Source: Achromobacter spanius
Lineage (GTDB): Bacteria > Pseudomonadota > Gammaproteobacteria > Burkholderiales > Burkholderiaceae_B
DNA length: 64,000 nt
NCBI RefSeq assembly: GCF_002812705.1
Contig: NZ_CP025030.1
Location: 6,324,001 to 6,388,000, forward strand
Direction: 5' to 3'
The notes below the pieces were generated by a model. That model did not search any database. It was not told the DNA's origin and saw nothing but the letters and a program-made list of their open reading frames with translations. Below are positions 43,597 through 51,674 of the stretch, one piece after another. The translations under genes were made by a program, and so were the position numbers. Numbering within the stretch: position 1 is the first letter of the stretch; the number at the start of each line of letters is the position of its first letter.

Positions 43597-44301
43597 ATGC
43601 GCATCCTGGTGATCGAAGACGACGAGGATCTGGCCGACGCCCTCGTCCGCCGGCTGCGCCGTCTCGGCCATGCCGTGGACCTTCAAAACGACGGCCTCAG
43701 CGCCGACGGCGTGCTGCAATACGAAACCTTCGACCTGGTCATCCTGGATATCGGCCTGCCCCGCATGTCGGGCTTTGACATCCTGCACCGCCTGCGCGAC
43801 CGGGGCAGCAAGACACCGGTGCTGGCGCTGACGGCCCGCATCGACATCGAAGACCGCGTCCACGCCCTGGATACTGGCGCCGACGACTATCTGGCCAAGC
43901 CCTTTGATTTCCGCGAACTGGAAGCCCGCTGCCGCGCCTTGCTGCGCCGGCCCAGCGCCCAAGCCGCGGGCGTCCTGCGCTTTGGCGACCTGATCATCGA
44001 CAGCGCCGCGCGCCACGTCTCGCTGGGCGGACAGCGCATCGACCTGCCCAAGCGCGAATACAGCCTGCTTGAGATTCTGCTGGCCGGCATGAATCGCGCC
44101 GTCAGCAAAACCGAGATTGCCAACAAGCTCTTTGCCTTCGACGACGACGCCGCGCCCAACGCCATCGAGGTCTACATCGCCCGGCTCCGCCGCAAGCTGG
44201 AAGGCTCGCCGCTACGCATCGAAACGCAGCGCGGCACCGGTTACCTGCTGACGTCCACCGCCCCGCCGGACAACCCCGCGCCCGGCACGCCGCAGGACTA
44301 G
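43597..44301 (+). CDS. Response regulator, OmpR/TctD family
   Basis: A 234-residue response regulator. The receiver domain starts RILVIEDDEDLADAL, has the phosphoacceptor Asp51 in LVILDIGLPRMSG, and the conserved Thr/Lys in ALTARID and YLAKPFDFRELEAR. The C-terminal winged helix has LPKREYSLLEILLAGMNRAVSKTEI and NAIEVYIARLRRKLE. It is followed by a histidine kinase after 3 bp. A TACAAT -10-like box lies only 7 bases before the ATG with no ribosome site between, which suggests a leaderless transcript. Confidence 0.95.
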   Translation: MRILVIEDDEDLADALVRRLRRLGHAVDLQNDGLSADGVLQYETFDLVILDIGLPRMSGFDILHRLRDRGSKTPVLALTARIDIEDRVHALDTGADDYLAKPFDFRELEARCRALLRRPSAQAAGVLRFGDLIIDSAARHVSLGGQRIDLPKREYSLLEILLAGMNRAVSKTEIANKLFAFDDDAAPNAIEVYIARLRRKLEGSPLRIETQRGTGYLLTSTAPPDNPAPGTPQD

Positions 44302-44304
44302 CCC

Positions 44305-45747
44305 GTGAAGCCAGGCCGCATTTCCATCCGACGCCGCCTGTTGGCGATGCTGCTGACGCTGTTCGCCGTGGGCCTGGCCGCGCTCTACCTGCTGGTGCGC
44401 GGCTATGCCCAGCAAACCGCGGACACCACCTACGACCAATTGCTGCGCGCGTCGGTCCTGTCCATGGCCGACAGCCTGCAACTGGTGCAAGGCGAATGGC
44501 AGATGGACATGCCCTACGCCGCGCTGGCCTTGCTGGAACAGGCGCCGCGCGACCGGGTGTTCTATCGCGTTGCGACCACGGCGGGATCGCTGATTTCCGG
44601 ATACGCCGACCTGCCCTCGGCACCGGACCGCCAAAACGCCGACGATACGCCTCAGCTGTACACCACCCGGTATCAGGGCGAGCCTGTGCGCGTTGCCTGG
44701 ATGGAACGCAAGATTGCCGGGCCGCGTAGCGCCGAGGCCGCCGTGATCCATGTTGCGCAGACCCGCGAAGCCCGCAACGCGCTGGCCGACAGCATCCTGT
44801 GGCAAGGCACCTTGGCGCTGATCGGTTTCACCAGCGCGGCACTGGCGCTGGCCTACTGGGGCTTGCAACGTTCCCTGTCGCCCATCCAGCGCATCGAACA
44901 CGAATTGGCCACGCGCAGCGCGTCCGACCTGCATCCCATCGCCGCGCCCGTGCCCCAGGAACTCGATACCCTGGTGCATTCGCTGGACGGCTTCATGGCC
45001 CGGCTATCCGACAATCTCGACACCTTGCGCCTGTTCATCGCCGAAGCCGCCCACCAGTTGCGCACGCCGCTGGCCGCGCTGCATGCGCAGATGGAAGTGG
45101 CGCTGGATGAAGACGACCCCGCCGAACAGCGCCGCAGCCTGCTGGCCGTATTGCGCAATGCCGAAAAACTGTCGCGGCTGGTCAACCAGCTGCTTAGCGA
45201 CGCCAGCGTCATCCACCGCAGCAACGTCAAGCAGTTTCAAGCGGTTGACCTGGCCGAACTGCTGCGCCAGGCCGCCTATGACACCGTGCCGCAAGCCGCC
45301 CCCCAGCCCGACGTGCGCCTGCACCTGCCCGCTGCCGCGTCCGGCCAGGAACCTGACCGCCAAACACCAACCATCCTGGGCGACAGCCTGATGCTGCGCG
45401 AGGCCTTCAAGAACCTGATCGACAACGCCTTGCGCCACGGCGCCCAAATTTCCAACCCCATCTCCGGCCCCAACGACGGGCACATCGACATCATCCTCGA
45501 CGCCCACGATAACGGCTGGCGCATCACCGTCTCCGACCCCGGGCCGGGCATCCCGCCCGCGCTGGCCAATGCCGCGTTCGAACGCTTCACGCGCGGCCCA
45601 AACCCGCGCACCTCAGGCGCGGGGCTGGGTCTGTCCATCGTCAAGCGCGTTGTCGAAATCCATCAAGGCAAACTCAGCTTGAGTAACCGCGTGGGCGGCG
45701 GGCTGGATGCGGTCATCAACTTTCCGGCGAGCCGTCGTGATGCATAG
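44305..45747 (+). CDS. Sensor histidine kinase, TctE type
   Basis: A 480-residue membrane sensor kinase. Two membrane helices (about residues 10-32 and 168-190) border a periplasmic region of about 130 residues, the 2CSK-type input. HAMP, then the HisKA motif FIAEAAHQLRTPLAALHAQME with phospho-accepting His250, then the ATP-binding boxes NLIDNALRHG, VSDPGPGIP and GAGLGLSIVKRVVEIHQG. It should phosphorylate the upstream regulator. Its stop overlaps the start of a periplasmic binding-protein gene by 8 bp, so the three are coupled. Confidence 0.95.
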   Translation: MKPGRISIRRRLLAMLLTLFAVGLAALYLLVRGYAQQTADTTYDQLLRASVLSMADSLQLVQGEWQMDMPYAALALLEQAPRDRVFYRVATTAGSLISGYADLPSAPDRQNADDTPQLYTTRYQGEPVRVAWMERKIAGPRSAEAAVIHVAQTREARNALADSILWQGTLALIGFTSAALALAYWGLQRSLSPIQRIEHELATRSASDLHPIAAPVPQELDTLVHSLDGFMARLSDNLDTLRLFIAEAAHQLRTPLAALHAQMEVALDEDDPAEQRRSLLAVLRNAEKLSRLVNQLLSDASVIHRSNVKQFQAVDLAELLRQAAYDTVPQAAPQPDVRLHLPAAASGQEPDRQTPTILGDSLMLREAFKNLIDNALRHGAQISNPISGPNDGHIDIILDAHDNGWRITVSDPGPGIPPALANAAFERFTRGPNPRTSGAGLGLSIVKRVVEIHQGKLSLSNRVGGGLDAVINFPASRRDA

Positions 45748-46891
45748 CGCGCTGGCATGGGTGGGCAGGCTGCTTGGCGCCACCGCCTTTCTGTCGGTCG
45801 CGACCGTGGTGGCCATGGCGACCGTGAGCAACGCGACAGCCGCCGAAGTCAGCCGCGACGGCCTGACGCTTGGGCCCGTGGACAGCAAGAACGTGCTGGT
45901 GCTGCATGCGTCCAACAGCGTGCAGGTGTTCAAGGGTGTGCTGGAAGACTTTGGCCGGCTGAACCCCGGCGTGCGGCTGGAATACACCGAGCTGTCCACG
46001 CAGCAGCTCTACCAGGACACGGTCGCGCGCGCACAGGACGACGCCACGGCAAAGCGCGGCCCCGACCTGATCATCAGCAGCGCCATGGATCTGCAGACCA
46101 AGCTCGTCAACGACGGCTATGCGCAACGCCACGTATCGCCGGAAACGCGCGCCCTGCCCGCCTGGGCAAATTGGCGCGACGAGGTGTTCAGCATCGGCAC
46201 CGACCCCATCGTCATGGTCTACAACACGGACAAGCTCGCCGCCGCGCGCGTGCCTCATACGCGCCGCGCGCTGCTTTCCTTGCTGCAAGCACCCGACCGG
46301 CCGCTGGCCAACAGCATTTCGACCTACGACGTGCAAGGCAGCGGCATCGGCTATCTGGCCGCCACGCAGGACACGCGGCTGGACAGCATGGCGGGCGCCT
46401 TGCTGGCCGCGTTCGGCCGCAATGGCGTCACCACCCACGAGTCCACGGAAGACGCGCTGGACAAGCTGGAGCGCGGCGAGATCACGTTGGCGTACAACCT
46501 GCTGGAGTCCTACACCCGGCACCGCATCGACCAGGGCGCTCCGCTGGGCATCATCTACCCGCAGGACTACACCCTGATGCTGTCGCGCTCCGCCATCATT
46601 CCAAAGCAGGCGCCGCGCGGCGACCTGGGCGCACTGTTGCTCGACTACCTGCTCTCGCCCCGAGGGCAGGAAATGCTGGCCAGGCAATCCGGCATGCGGC
46701 CCGTCAATGCCTCGGTCGTTCCGGCCGCGGGCATCCGCCCCATGGCGCTGGGGGTGGGATTGCTGGTGTATCTGGATACGCTGAAAAAGCGGCATTTCCT
46801 GGATTTATGGCGGGCCGCGATCCTGCCGGCGGACGAGGCGCCCCGCCCTGATGGAACCATCCCGGTGCACACGCATCAAGTGGTTCAATAA
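45740..46891 (+). CDS. Periplasmic binding protein coupled to the sensor kinase (Fe3+/PgtC-like family)
   Basis: A 383-residue secreted binding protein of the AfuA/PgtC (COG1840-like) type. The signal peptide has the hydrophobic core LLGATAFLSVATVVAMATVSNATAA. The mature protein has NVLVLHASNSVQVFKGVLEDFGRLNPGVRLEYTELSTQQLYQDT and SRSAIIPKQAPRGDLGALLLDYLLSPRGQEMLARQ, both typical of this group. The ATG at 45740 was preferred over a further upstream start because it keeps the overlap with the kinase short. No permease is nearby, so it is probably a sensing partner of the kinase, as PgtC is in the phosphoglycerate system, rather than a transporter subunit. Confidence 0.82.
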   Translation: MHSALAWVGRLLGATAFLSVATVVAMATVSNATAAEVSRDGLTLGPVDSKNVLVLHASNSVQVFKGVLEDFGRLNPGVRLEYTELSTQQLYQDTVARAQDDATAKRGPDLIISSAMDLQTKLVNDGYAQRHVSPETRALPAWANWRDEVFSIGTDPIVMVYNTDKLAAARVPHTRRALLSLLQAPDRPLANSISTYDVQGSGIGYLAATQDTRLDSMAGALLAAFGRNGVTTHESTEDALDKLERGEITLAYNLLESYTRHRIDQGAPLGIIYPQDYTLMLSRSAIIPKQAPRGDLGALLLDYLLSPRGQEMLARQSGMRPVNASVVPAAGIRPMALGVGLLVYLDTLKKRHFLDLWRAAILPADEAPRPDGTIPVHTHQVVQ

Positions 46892-46991
46892 TCCTGCGCC
46901 ACAGCCTGGATGACGCATGAATGTTGCGCAATGATCGCAAATTCGCGCGCATAATTTCCGCTCGGCCCAACGGCCACGTTGGAGACACACC

Positions 46992-48077
46992 ATGCTCAAG
47001 CATCAGATTGTCTTCTCCCGCGCAATGGAGGCCGTGCACCATCTGACCGACTCCAACCCGCCCTGGCAAGACATCCTGCGCACAGCGCGCGATCTGGTTG
47101 GCGCCGACAGCGGCACGCTGATCGTTTTCGACGCGCGCAACAAGCTATCAAATCTGTCCGCCATCGGCTTTTCCGACGCCTGCTTCGCCGACTATCAGGG
47201 GCACTACTACCGTCACGACGTGCTGGAGCATGACTCGCGCACAGCGCCCGCCGGCACCTGGCTGGACACCGCCCGCATGTACAGCAGCGCCCAACTGCAT
47301 CGCACGGAGTTCTACGCCGACTTCATGGTCAAGCACCGCATGGCGCAGATCATTTCGCTGATCGTCGAGTCCAACGCCGTGCTGCACGCGTCCATCGGCT
47401 TCCAGCGGTCCACCATCGACGCCAAAGCCAGCGCCCGCCTGCAAACAGGCGACTTCGCCCAGTACTTTCGCATGCTGCAAAGCCAGCTTGCACAGCGCCA
47501 AAAGGCCTTGGCCATAGGCTGGAAATCGGTGGAAGGCGCCTTTTCGGAAGTCAACGAAGCGGTGCTGCTGATCAACCAGGAGTCCATGGTCAACAAGATG
47601 TCGGCACTGGCTCGGCACTATGTGGAAGAGGCTCGTGGCTGGATCGTGCGCGGCGGCAGGCTGCACCACGTCGACGCCAAAAGCCAGCGCCTGTTCGATG
47701 TGTACTGCGCCGCCACCTTCAACGACGGCCACACGCGATCACTGGCCACGGCCGCGGGTTGGGGTGAATTTGACTGGATGGACCTCAGTGCCGCACCCGA
47801 TGCGCTAAGCCTGCTGGGTGGCCGCTTGCTGCTGGTGCGCTTGCGCCGCAAAAGCGCATTCGCCAAGCCCGACGTCGACAAGCTGGAATCCGTGTTCGAT
47901 ATCACCCATGCCGAAGCCGCCGTGCTGGCGGGCCTGGCGGCGGGCCACAGCGTGGAAGAAGTGGCCACGCTGCGCCAGTCGTCCGTGCTGACGGTGCGCA
48001 AGCAAGTTGCCTCGTTACTGAGCAAGATGGAATGCAGCCGCCAGGCAGAATTGGTGCGACTGGCGTCCCTGCTATAG
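46992..48077 (+). CDS. LuxR-type regulator with N-terminal sensory domain
   Basis: A 361-residue regulator. The C-terminus carries a LuxR-type helix-turn-helix: DITHAEAAVLAGLAAGHSVEEVATLRQSSVLTVRKQVASLLSKMECSRQAELV. The first half (DILRTARDLVGADSGTLIVFDARN) resembles a GAF-like fold and may bind a small molecule. There is no phosphoacceptor receiver domain and no autoinducer-type domain, so the signal is unknown. The ATG at 46992 has GGAG upstream. It is transcribed separately, 100 bp after the binding-protein gene; a role in the preceding locus is only a possibility. Confidence 0.88.
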   Translation: MLKHQIVFSRAMEAVHHLTDSNPPWQDILRTARDLVGADSGTLIVFDARNKLSNLSAIGFSDACFADYQGHYYRHDVLEHDSRTAPAGTWLDTARMYSSAQLHRTEFYADFMVKHRMAQIISLIVESNAVLHASIGFQRSTIDAKASARLQTGDFAQYFRMLQSQLAQRQKALAIGWKSVEGAFSEVNEAVLLINQESMVNKMSALARHYVEEARGWIVRGGRLHHVDAKSQRLFDVYCAATFNDGHTRSLATAAGWGEFDWMDLSAAPDALSLLGGRLLLVRLRRKSAFAKPDVDKLESVFDITHAEAAVLAGLAAGHSVEEVATLRQSSVLTVRKQVASLLSKMECSRQAELVRLASLL

Positions 48078-48225
48078 CGCAAACACGGTATGCGCCCCGG
48101 TAGCCGTCCCGGGCGACCACGCCAGGCGTAATCAATTTTGGGTATGCGATGGGCACCCATGCGGCCCTACGATGAGTCCGAAGCCATGAGGGAGAGGGAT
48201 TGCTATCGTGATCAAGGAGTCGTTC

Positions 48226-48552
48226 ATGAAGACTGTCCTTTCGTTCCGTATGTTCGTCCCGGTGGTGCTGGCCGCCGCCGGCCTGCTCTCCGGCCCCACT
48301 TTTGCGCAACAGGCCGTCGCCCCCACGACCGCCGTGCAAACGCCCGATGTCCCGAAAACCCACGACGACGTCATGCGCGACCTGACCGCCTGGCGGGAGT
48401 CTGGCGTCGAGCAAAAATGGGAAGGCGATGAGACGCCCGACATCTACAGTGGGGCATATGTCGCCAGCTATAGAAAGTATGTGGACACGGTGCACCCCAC
48501 CAATGCCACACCCCCGATGCAGACGCCATCGCAGAATCAAGGCAAATGGTGA
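48226..48552 (+). CDS. Small secreted protein, DUF4148-like
   Basis: A 108-residue protein with a signal peptide, MKTVLSFRMFVPVVLAAAGLLSGPTFAQQ. The mature part, KTHDDVMRDLTAWRESGVEQKWEGDETPDIYSGAYVASYRKY, resembles the DUF4148 group of small periplasmic proteins common in Burkholderiales (K-T-R-x-x-V-x-A-E-L-x-x-W-x-x-x-G). The rest is proline/threonine rich and ends QNQGKW. The start at 48226 has AAGGAG six bases upstream. Function unknown. It is transcribed alone. Confidence 0.72.
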   Translation: MKTVLSFRMFVPVVLAAAGLLSGPTFAQQAVAPTTAVQTPDVPKTHDDVMRDLTAWRESGVEQKWEGDETPDIYSGAYVASYRKYVDTVHPTNATPPMQTPSQNQGKW

Positions 48553-48666
48553 GCATGGCGGATGGGCATGGCGGCCAAGGCCGGTAGTGGAGTTTCCGGT
48601 CTGCCGCCATCGGACGGTGTGCTGTTGGTGTTTTGCCGCTGCGTTCCCTGAGCGCCCCGCATTCTG

Positions 48667-49686
48667 CTATTGGCCCTTGATCCCCGCAGATTCGATCACG
48701 TCGCCCCAACTACCCGCCTGGGTTTGCACCCACTCTTTCGCGACAGCGTGGCCAGAAAATGGCGCACGCATGCCCAGGCTGGCAATGCTGGCCAGAAACT
48801 CCGGCGACGCATAGACCCGCGCCAGGGTTTCATCCCATTTAGCCGCAACATCGGGCGGCACACCTCGCGGCGCCATGACAAGAAAGGCGAAGGCCGCTTC
48901 AAAGTCCTTCAAGGATTCCACACCCAACTGCGCCATCGCCGGCACGCCGGGCAAATCAGGGTCGGGTTCGCGTGACGAAACGGCCAATGCACGCATCTTG
49001 CCTGCCTTGACGTGCGGCTGCACTGCCGACGCGGCCAGGAATCCGGCCTGGATCTGATCCCCCAACAAGGCATTGACGGCGCCCGCACTGCCCCGGAAAG
49101 GCACATGCGCCACCTCGAAGCCGAGGCTCAGCTTGAGCTTTTCAAAGGCCAGATTTCCCGGGCTGCCGTAGCCCGCGGACGAATAAGTGATGACATTCGA
49201 TTTGGCGAAACGCAAGAACTCTTCCATTGTGGCCACGCCCAGATCGGGGCGAATGGCCAGCGCCAATCCGAAGCTGCCGACAATACTGAGCGGCTCCAGG
49301 TTTAGGGTAAAGTCTTCGGCCTGCTCGCTGAAGACGTGCGGGTTGACGGTCATCAGCGTGTCCAGGGTCAACAGAAGTGTGTAGCCGTCCGGGTCGGCAT
49401 TGGCGACGGCCTTGGCGCCGATGTTGCCGAATGCGCCCGGACGATTTTCCACGATGATCGTCTGGCCCAACAGCTTGCCGGCGTGCATCGAAATGGCGCG
49501 GGCGCAGATATCCAACGGACCCGCCGGCGAGGAATTGACAATCAGCCGGATGGACCGCGTGGGGTATGGGATGGGTGCGGCGGCCGATGCCGCGGCGGTG
49601 GTAGCGGCGACCGAAGCGCTTGCAATGAACAACGCCGTGCAAATGAACGACGCCGAGCAAAAAAAGAATCGGGACGACTTGAACAT
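48667..49686 (-). CDS. Bug-family (TctC) tripartite tricarboxylate receptor
   Basis: A 339-residue periplasmic binding protein of the Bug family. The signal peptide (MFKSSRFFFCSASFICTALFIASASVAA) is followed by YPTRSIRLIVNSSPAGPLDICARAI, IVENRPGAFGNIGAKAVANADPDGYTLLL and GSAGAVNALLGDQIQAGF, the fixed blocks of these receptors. The start at 49686 has AGGAGAG upstream. No TctA or TctB gene is present. It is 58 bp after a sulfatase gene on the same strand, so the ligand may be an organic acid or sulfated compound related to the sulfatase substrate. Confidence 0.9.
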   Translation of the reverse strand: MFKSSRFFFCSASFICTALFIASASVAATTAAASAAAPIPYPTRSIRLIVNSSPAGPLDICARAISMHAGKLLGQTIIVENRPGAFGNIGAKAVANADPDGYTLLLTLDTLMTVNPHVFSEQAEDFTLNLEPLSIVGSFGLALAIRPDLGVATMEEFLRFAKSNVITYSSAGYGSPGNLAFEKLKLSLGFEVAHVPFRGSAGAVNALLGDQIQAGFLAASAVQPHVKAGKMRALAVSSREPDPDLPGVPAMAQLGVESLKDFEAAFAFLVMAPRGVPPDVAAKWDETLARVYASPEFLASIASLGMRAPFSGHAVAKEWVQTQAGSWGDVIESAGIKGQ

Positions 49687-49744
49687 GTTGCTCTCCTGTG
49701 TAGCGGCGAGTGGCAAGCGGCAAGCCGCCGGCCTGGTGAATGCG

Positions 49745-51343
49745 TCAGGCAATTGCCGTGGGGTTCGGGCTGGTTTCCGCGTGGCGGATCATCGTTTGCG
49801 ACAACGCCATCAGCAGTTCACCGCGCCGCGTCTCCGCAGCGGGGTCGTGCCAAAGATTGCGCAGTTCGTGGGGGTCTTCCTGCAAGTCGTACAGTTCGCC
49901 CCAATCTGCGTCGGCGTACACGCTCAAGCGGTGGCGCGCCGTTTGCAGCGTTCGCATCCGCGTGCGGCCGGGAAAACCGAACATCGTGCGTTGGCCTTCC
50001 TCTTCGATCAGCAGCGCATCGCGCACCGTGTCAGCGATGCCCGACATCAAGGGCAGCAAGGATTGGCCTTGCATGCCGTTGTAGGCGGGCAACCCCGCGC
50101 GCGCCAGCACGGTGGCGGCGATATCGGCCGTGGAGCACAGCGCCTGGCTGCGCGCGGCGGCTGGCAGGGCTTGCGGATCACGCCAGATGAACGGCGTGCG
50201 GATCAGGCCCTGGTAGTGGATGGGGCCTTTGAACAATAGCTGGTGGTCGCCGAAGAAGTCGCCGTGGTCGCTGGTGAAAATAACCACCGTATTCTTGTCC
50301 AGGCCCGTGTCACGCAGCACCTGCATGACACGGCCGATCGTTGCGTCGATATGGCTGATGGAACCGTAGTTAAGCGCAATCGCTTCCCGCGCTTCCCGCT
50401 CCGTGCAGGCAAATACGGCCGGCGTGTGCTTGACCGCCATGTTCAGGTCGCGCTGCCGATACAGCCACGCCACGTGCGGGGGCGGGTGATGATGGGCCGC
50501 CCGGCTGGCGTGAAACGATTCCGGCAGCGTCACATCGTCCGGCCGATACTGGTCCCAATACTTGCCAGGCGGCGTGTAGGGATGGTGCGGATCGGGAAAT
50601 GAACATTGGATGAAGAACGGGGCTTGGCCGGTAGCGTGCCGGCGCAGTTGAGCAATGGTTTGGTCACCGATGTAGGCAGTGGTGGAGCATTCTTCGGGAA
50701 CGCGCGTGCGCCAGGCCTGCCGGTGTTGGGTCAGCACGAAATCCGGCGTACTGAAAGCGTGCTCCGGCCCCCATAGCCGCCGTACTTCCGGGTGTTCGCG
50801 GGCAAGCCAGCGTGCGTAATGGCCCCCGACCTGATCGCCGTGATCAAGCGCCAGGCGCACGGTGTCGAAACCGTAGAACGGCGTCTTCATATCATGGCCA
50901 GGGTGATCGCGCCACATTGGCCCCCACTCTTGGTCGTAGTCGCCGGGCTCGGGCCGCCACGCTTCGCCCTGTGCAAGCTGGCAGCTTGCCGGCGGCCAGG
51001 CGGGGCCCAAGCCCGTCATGTTCTGCAAGTGCGATTTGCCGATCAGCGCGGTGGCATAACCGGCGTCACGCAGCCTCTCGACAAACGTTGTGGCGCGCTG
51101 GGATAGCGCAATGCCGTTGTGGCGCACCCCATGCGCCGAGGGCATGCGGCCCGTCATCAACGTGGCGCGATTGGGCATGCAGATCGGGGAGGCGACGTAG
51201 AAGCGGTCGGCGGACCAACCCTTTTCGGCCAAGGTATCCAGCGCCGGGGTTTGCAGCAGGGTATTGCCGTAACTACCCACGTGATCCGCGCGCTGTTGGT
51301 CCGTGATGAATAGCAGAAAGTTGGATTGCAAATTGGGCTGCAT
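49745..51343 (-). CDS. Sulfatase family hydrolase, no signal peptide
   Basis: A 532-residue arylsulfatase-type enzyme. The metal and catalytic blocks are FLLFITDQQRADHVGSYGN, then Cys55 in ASPICMPNRATLMTGRMPSAHGVRHNG (C-x-P-x-R, the site converted to formylglycine), and YTSDHGDFFGDHQL-like TSDHGDFFGDHQLLFKG. It should cleave a sulfate or phosphonate ester. It needs a maturation enzyme for Cys55, not seen in the window. No signal peptide, so the substrate has to enter the cytoplasm. The start at 51343 has AAGGAGA. It is the first gene of a two-gene unit with the Bug receptor. Confidence 0.93.
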   Translation of the reverse strand: MQPNLQSNFLLFITDQQRADHVGSYGNTLLQTPALDTLAEKGWSADRFYVASPICMPNRATLMTGRMPSAHGVRHNGIALSQRATTFVERLRDAGYATALIGKSHLQNMTGLGPAWPPASCQLAQGEAWRPEPGDYDQEWGPMWRDHPGHDMKTPFYGFDTVRLALDHGDQVGGHYARWLAREHPEVRRLWGPEHAFSTPDFVLTQHRQAWRTRVPEECSTTAYIGDQTIAQLRRHATGQAPFFIQCSFPDPHHPYTPPGKYWDQYRPDDVTLPESFHASRAAHHHPPPHVAWLYRQRDLNMAVKHTPAVFACTEREAREAIALNYGSISHIDATIGRVMQVLRDTGLDKNTVVIFTSDHGDFFGDHQLLFKGPIHYQGLIRTPFIWRDPQALPAAARSQALCSTADIAATVLARAGLPAYNGMQGQSLLPLMSGIADTVRDALLIEEEGQRTMFGFPGRTRMRTLQTARHRLSVYADADWGELYDLQEDPHELRNLWHDPAAETRRGELLMALSQTMIRHAETSPNPTAIA

Positions 51344-51674
51344 CGGGTCTCCTTGCCGCTGGCTCATGTCGGCCTGGCTGTTTTGATGCGGCCATTATGG
51401 GTAGCGGTTTGGACGCCTGCGAGCCTGTTGCCCCGGATGTCGGACTCATTCCCGGGGTCGCTAGCACTGTGCTTTGCCGCCCACACATGTATCCATCAGA
51501 TTCGTTTCGCCGGCCAGCGCACCCCGCCGTTACAAGCCATCCCAAATCTCAACAAATAAAACAGCTTTGCCGCGCTAACTGGTTTAGATCTAGCTTTGCT
51601 TGCGCGGTTGACCCGGCGGCAGGAGGCCCCGGGGCCCACAGGCATAAAAAAGCAAGAACCCTGGAGGAGGAGCC
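51344..51674. other. Intergenic region, sulfatase / penicillin-acylase-like gene
   Basis: About 330 bp between divergent genes. It should contain both promoters; none is clear enough to call. It is somewhat less GC-rich around 51540-51600. Short open frames here have no ribosome site. Confidence 0.4.
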
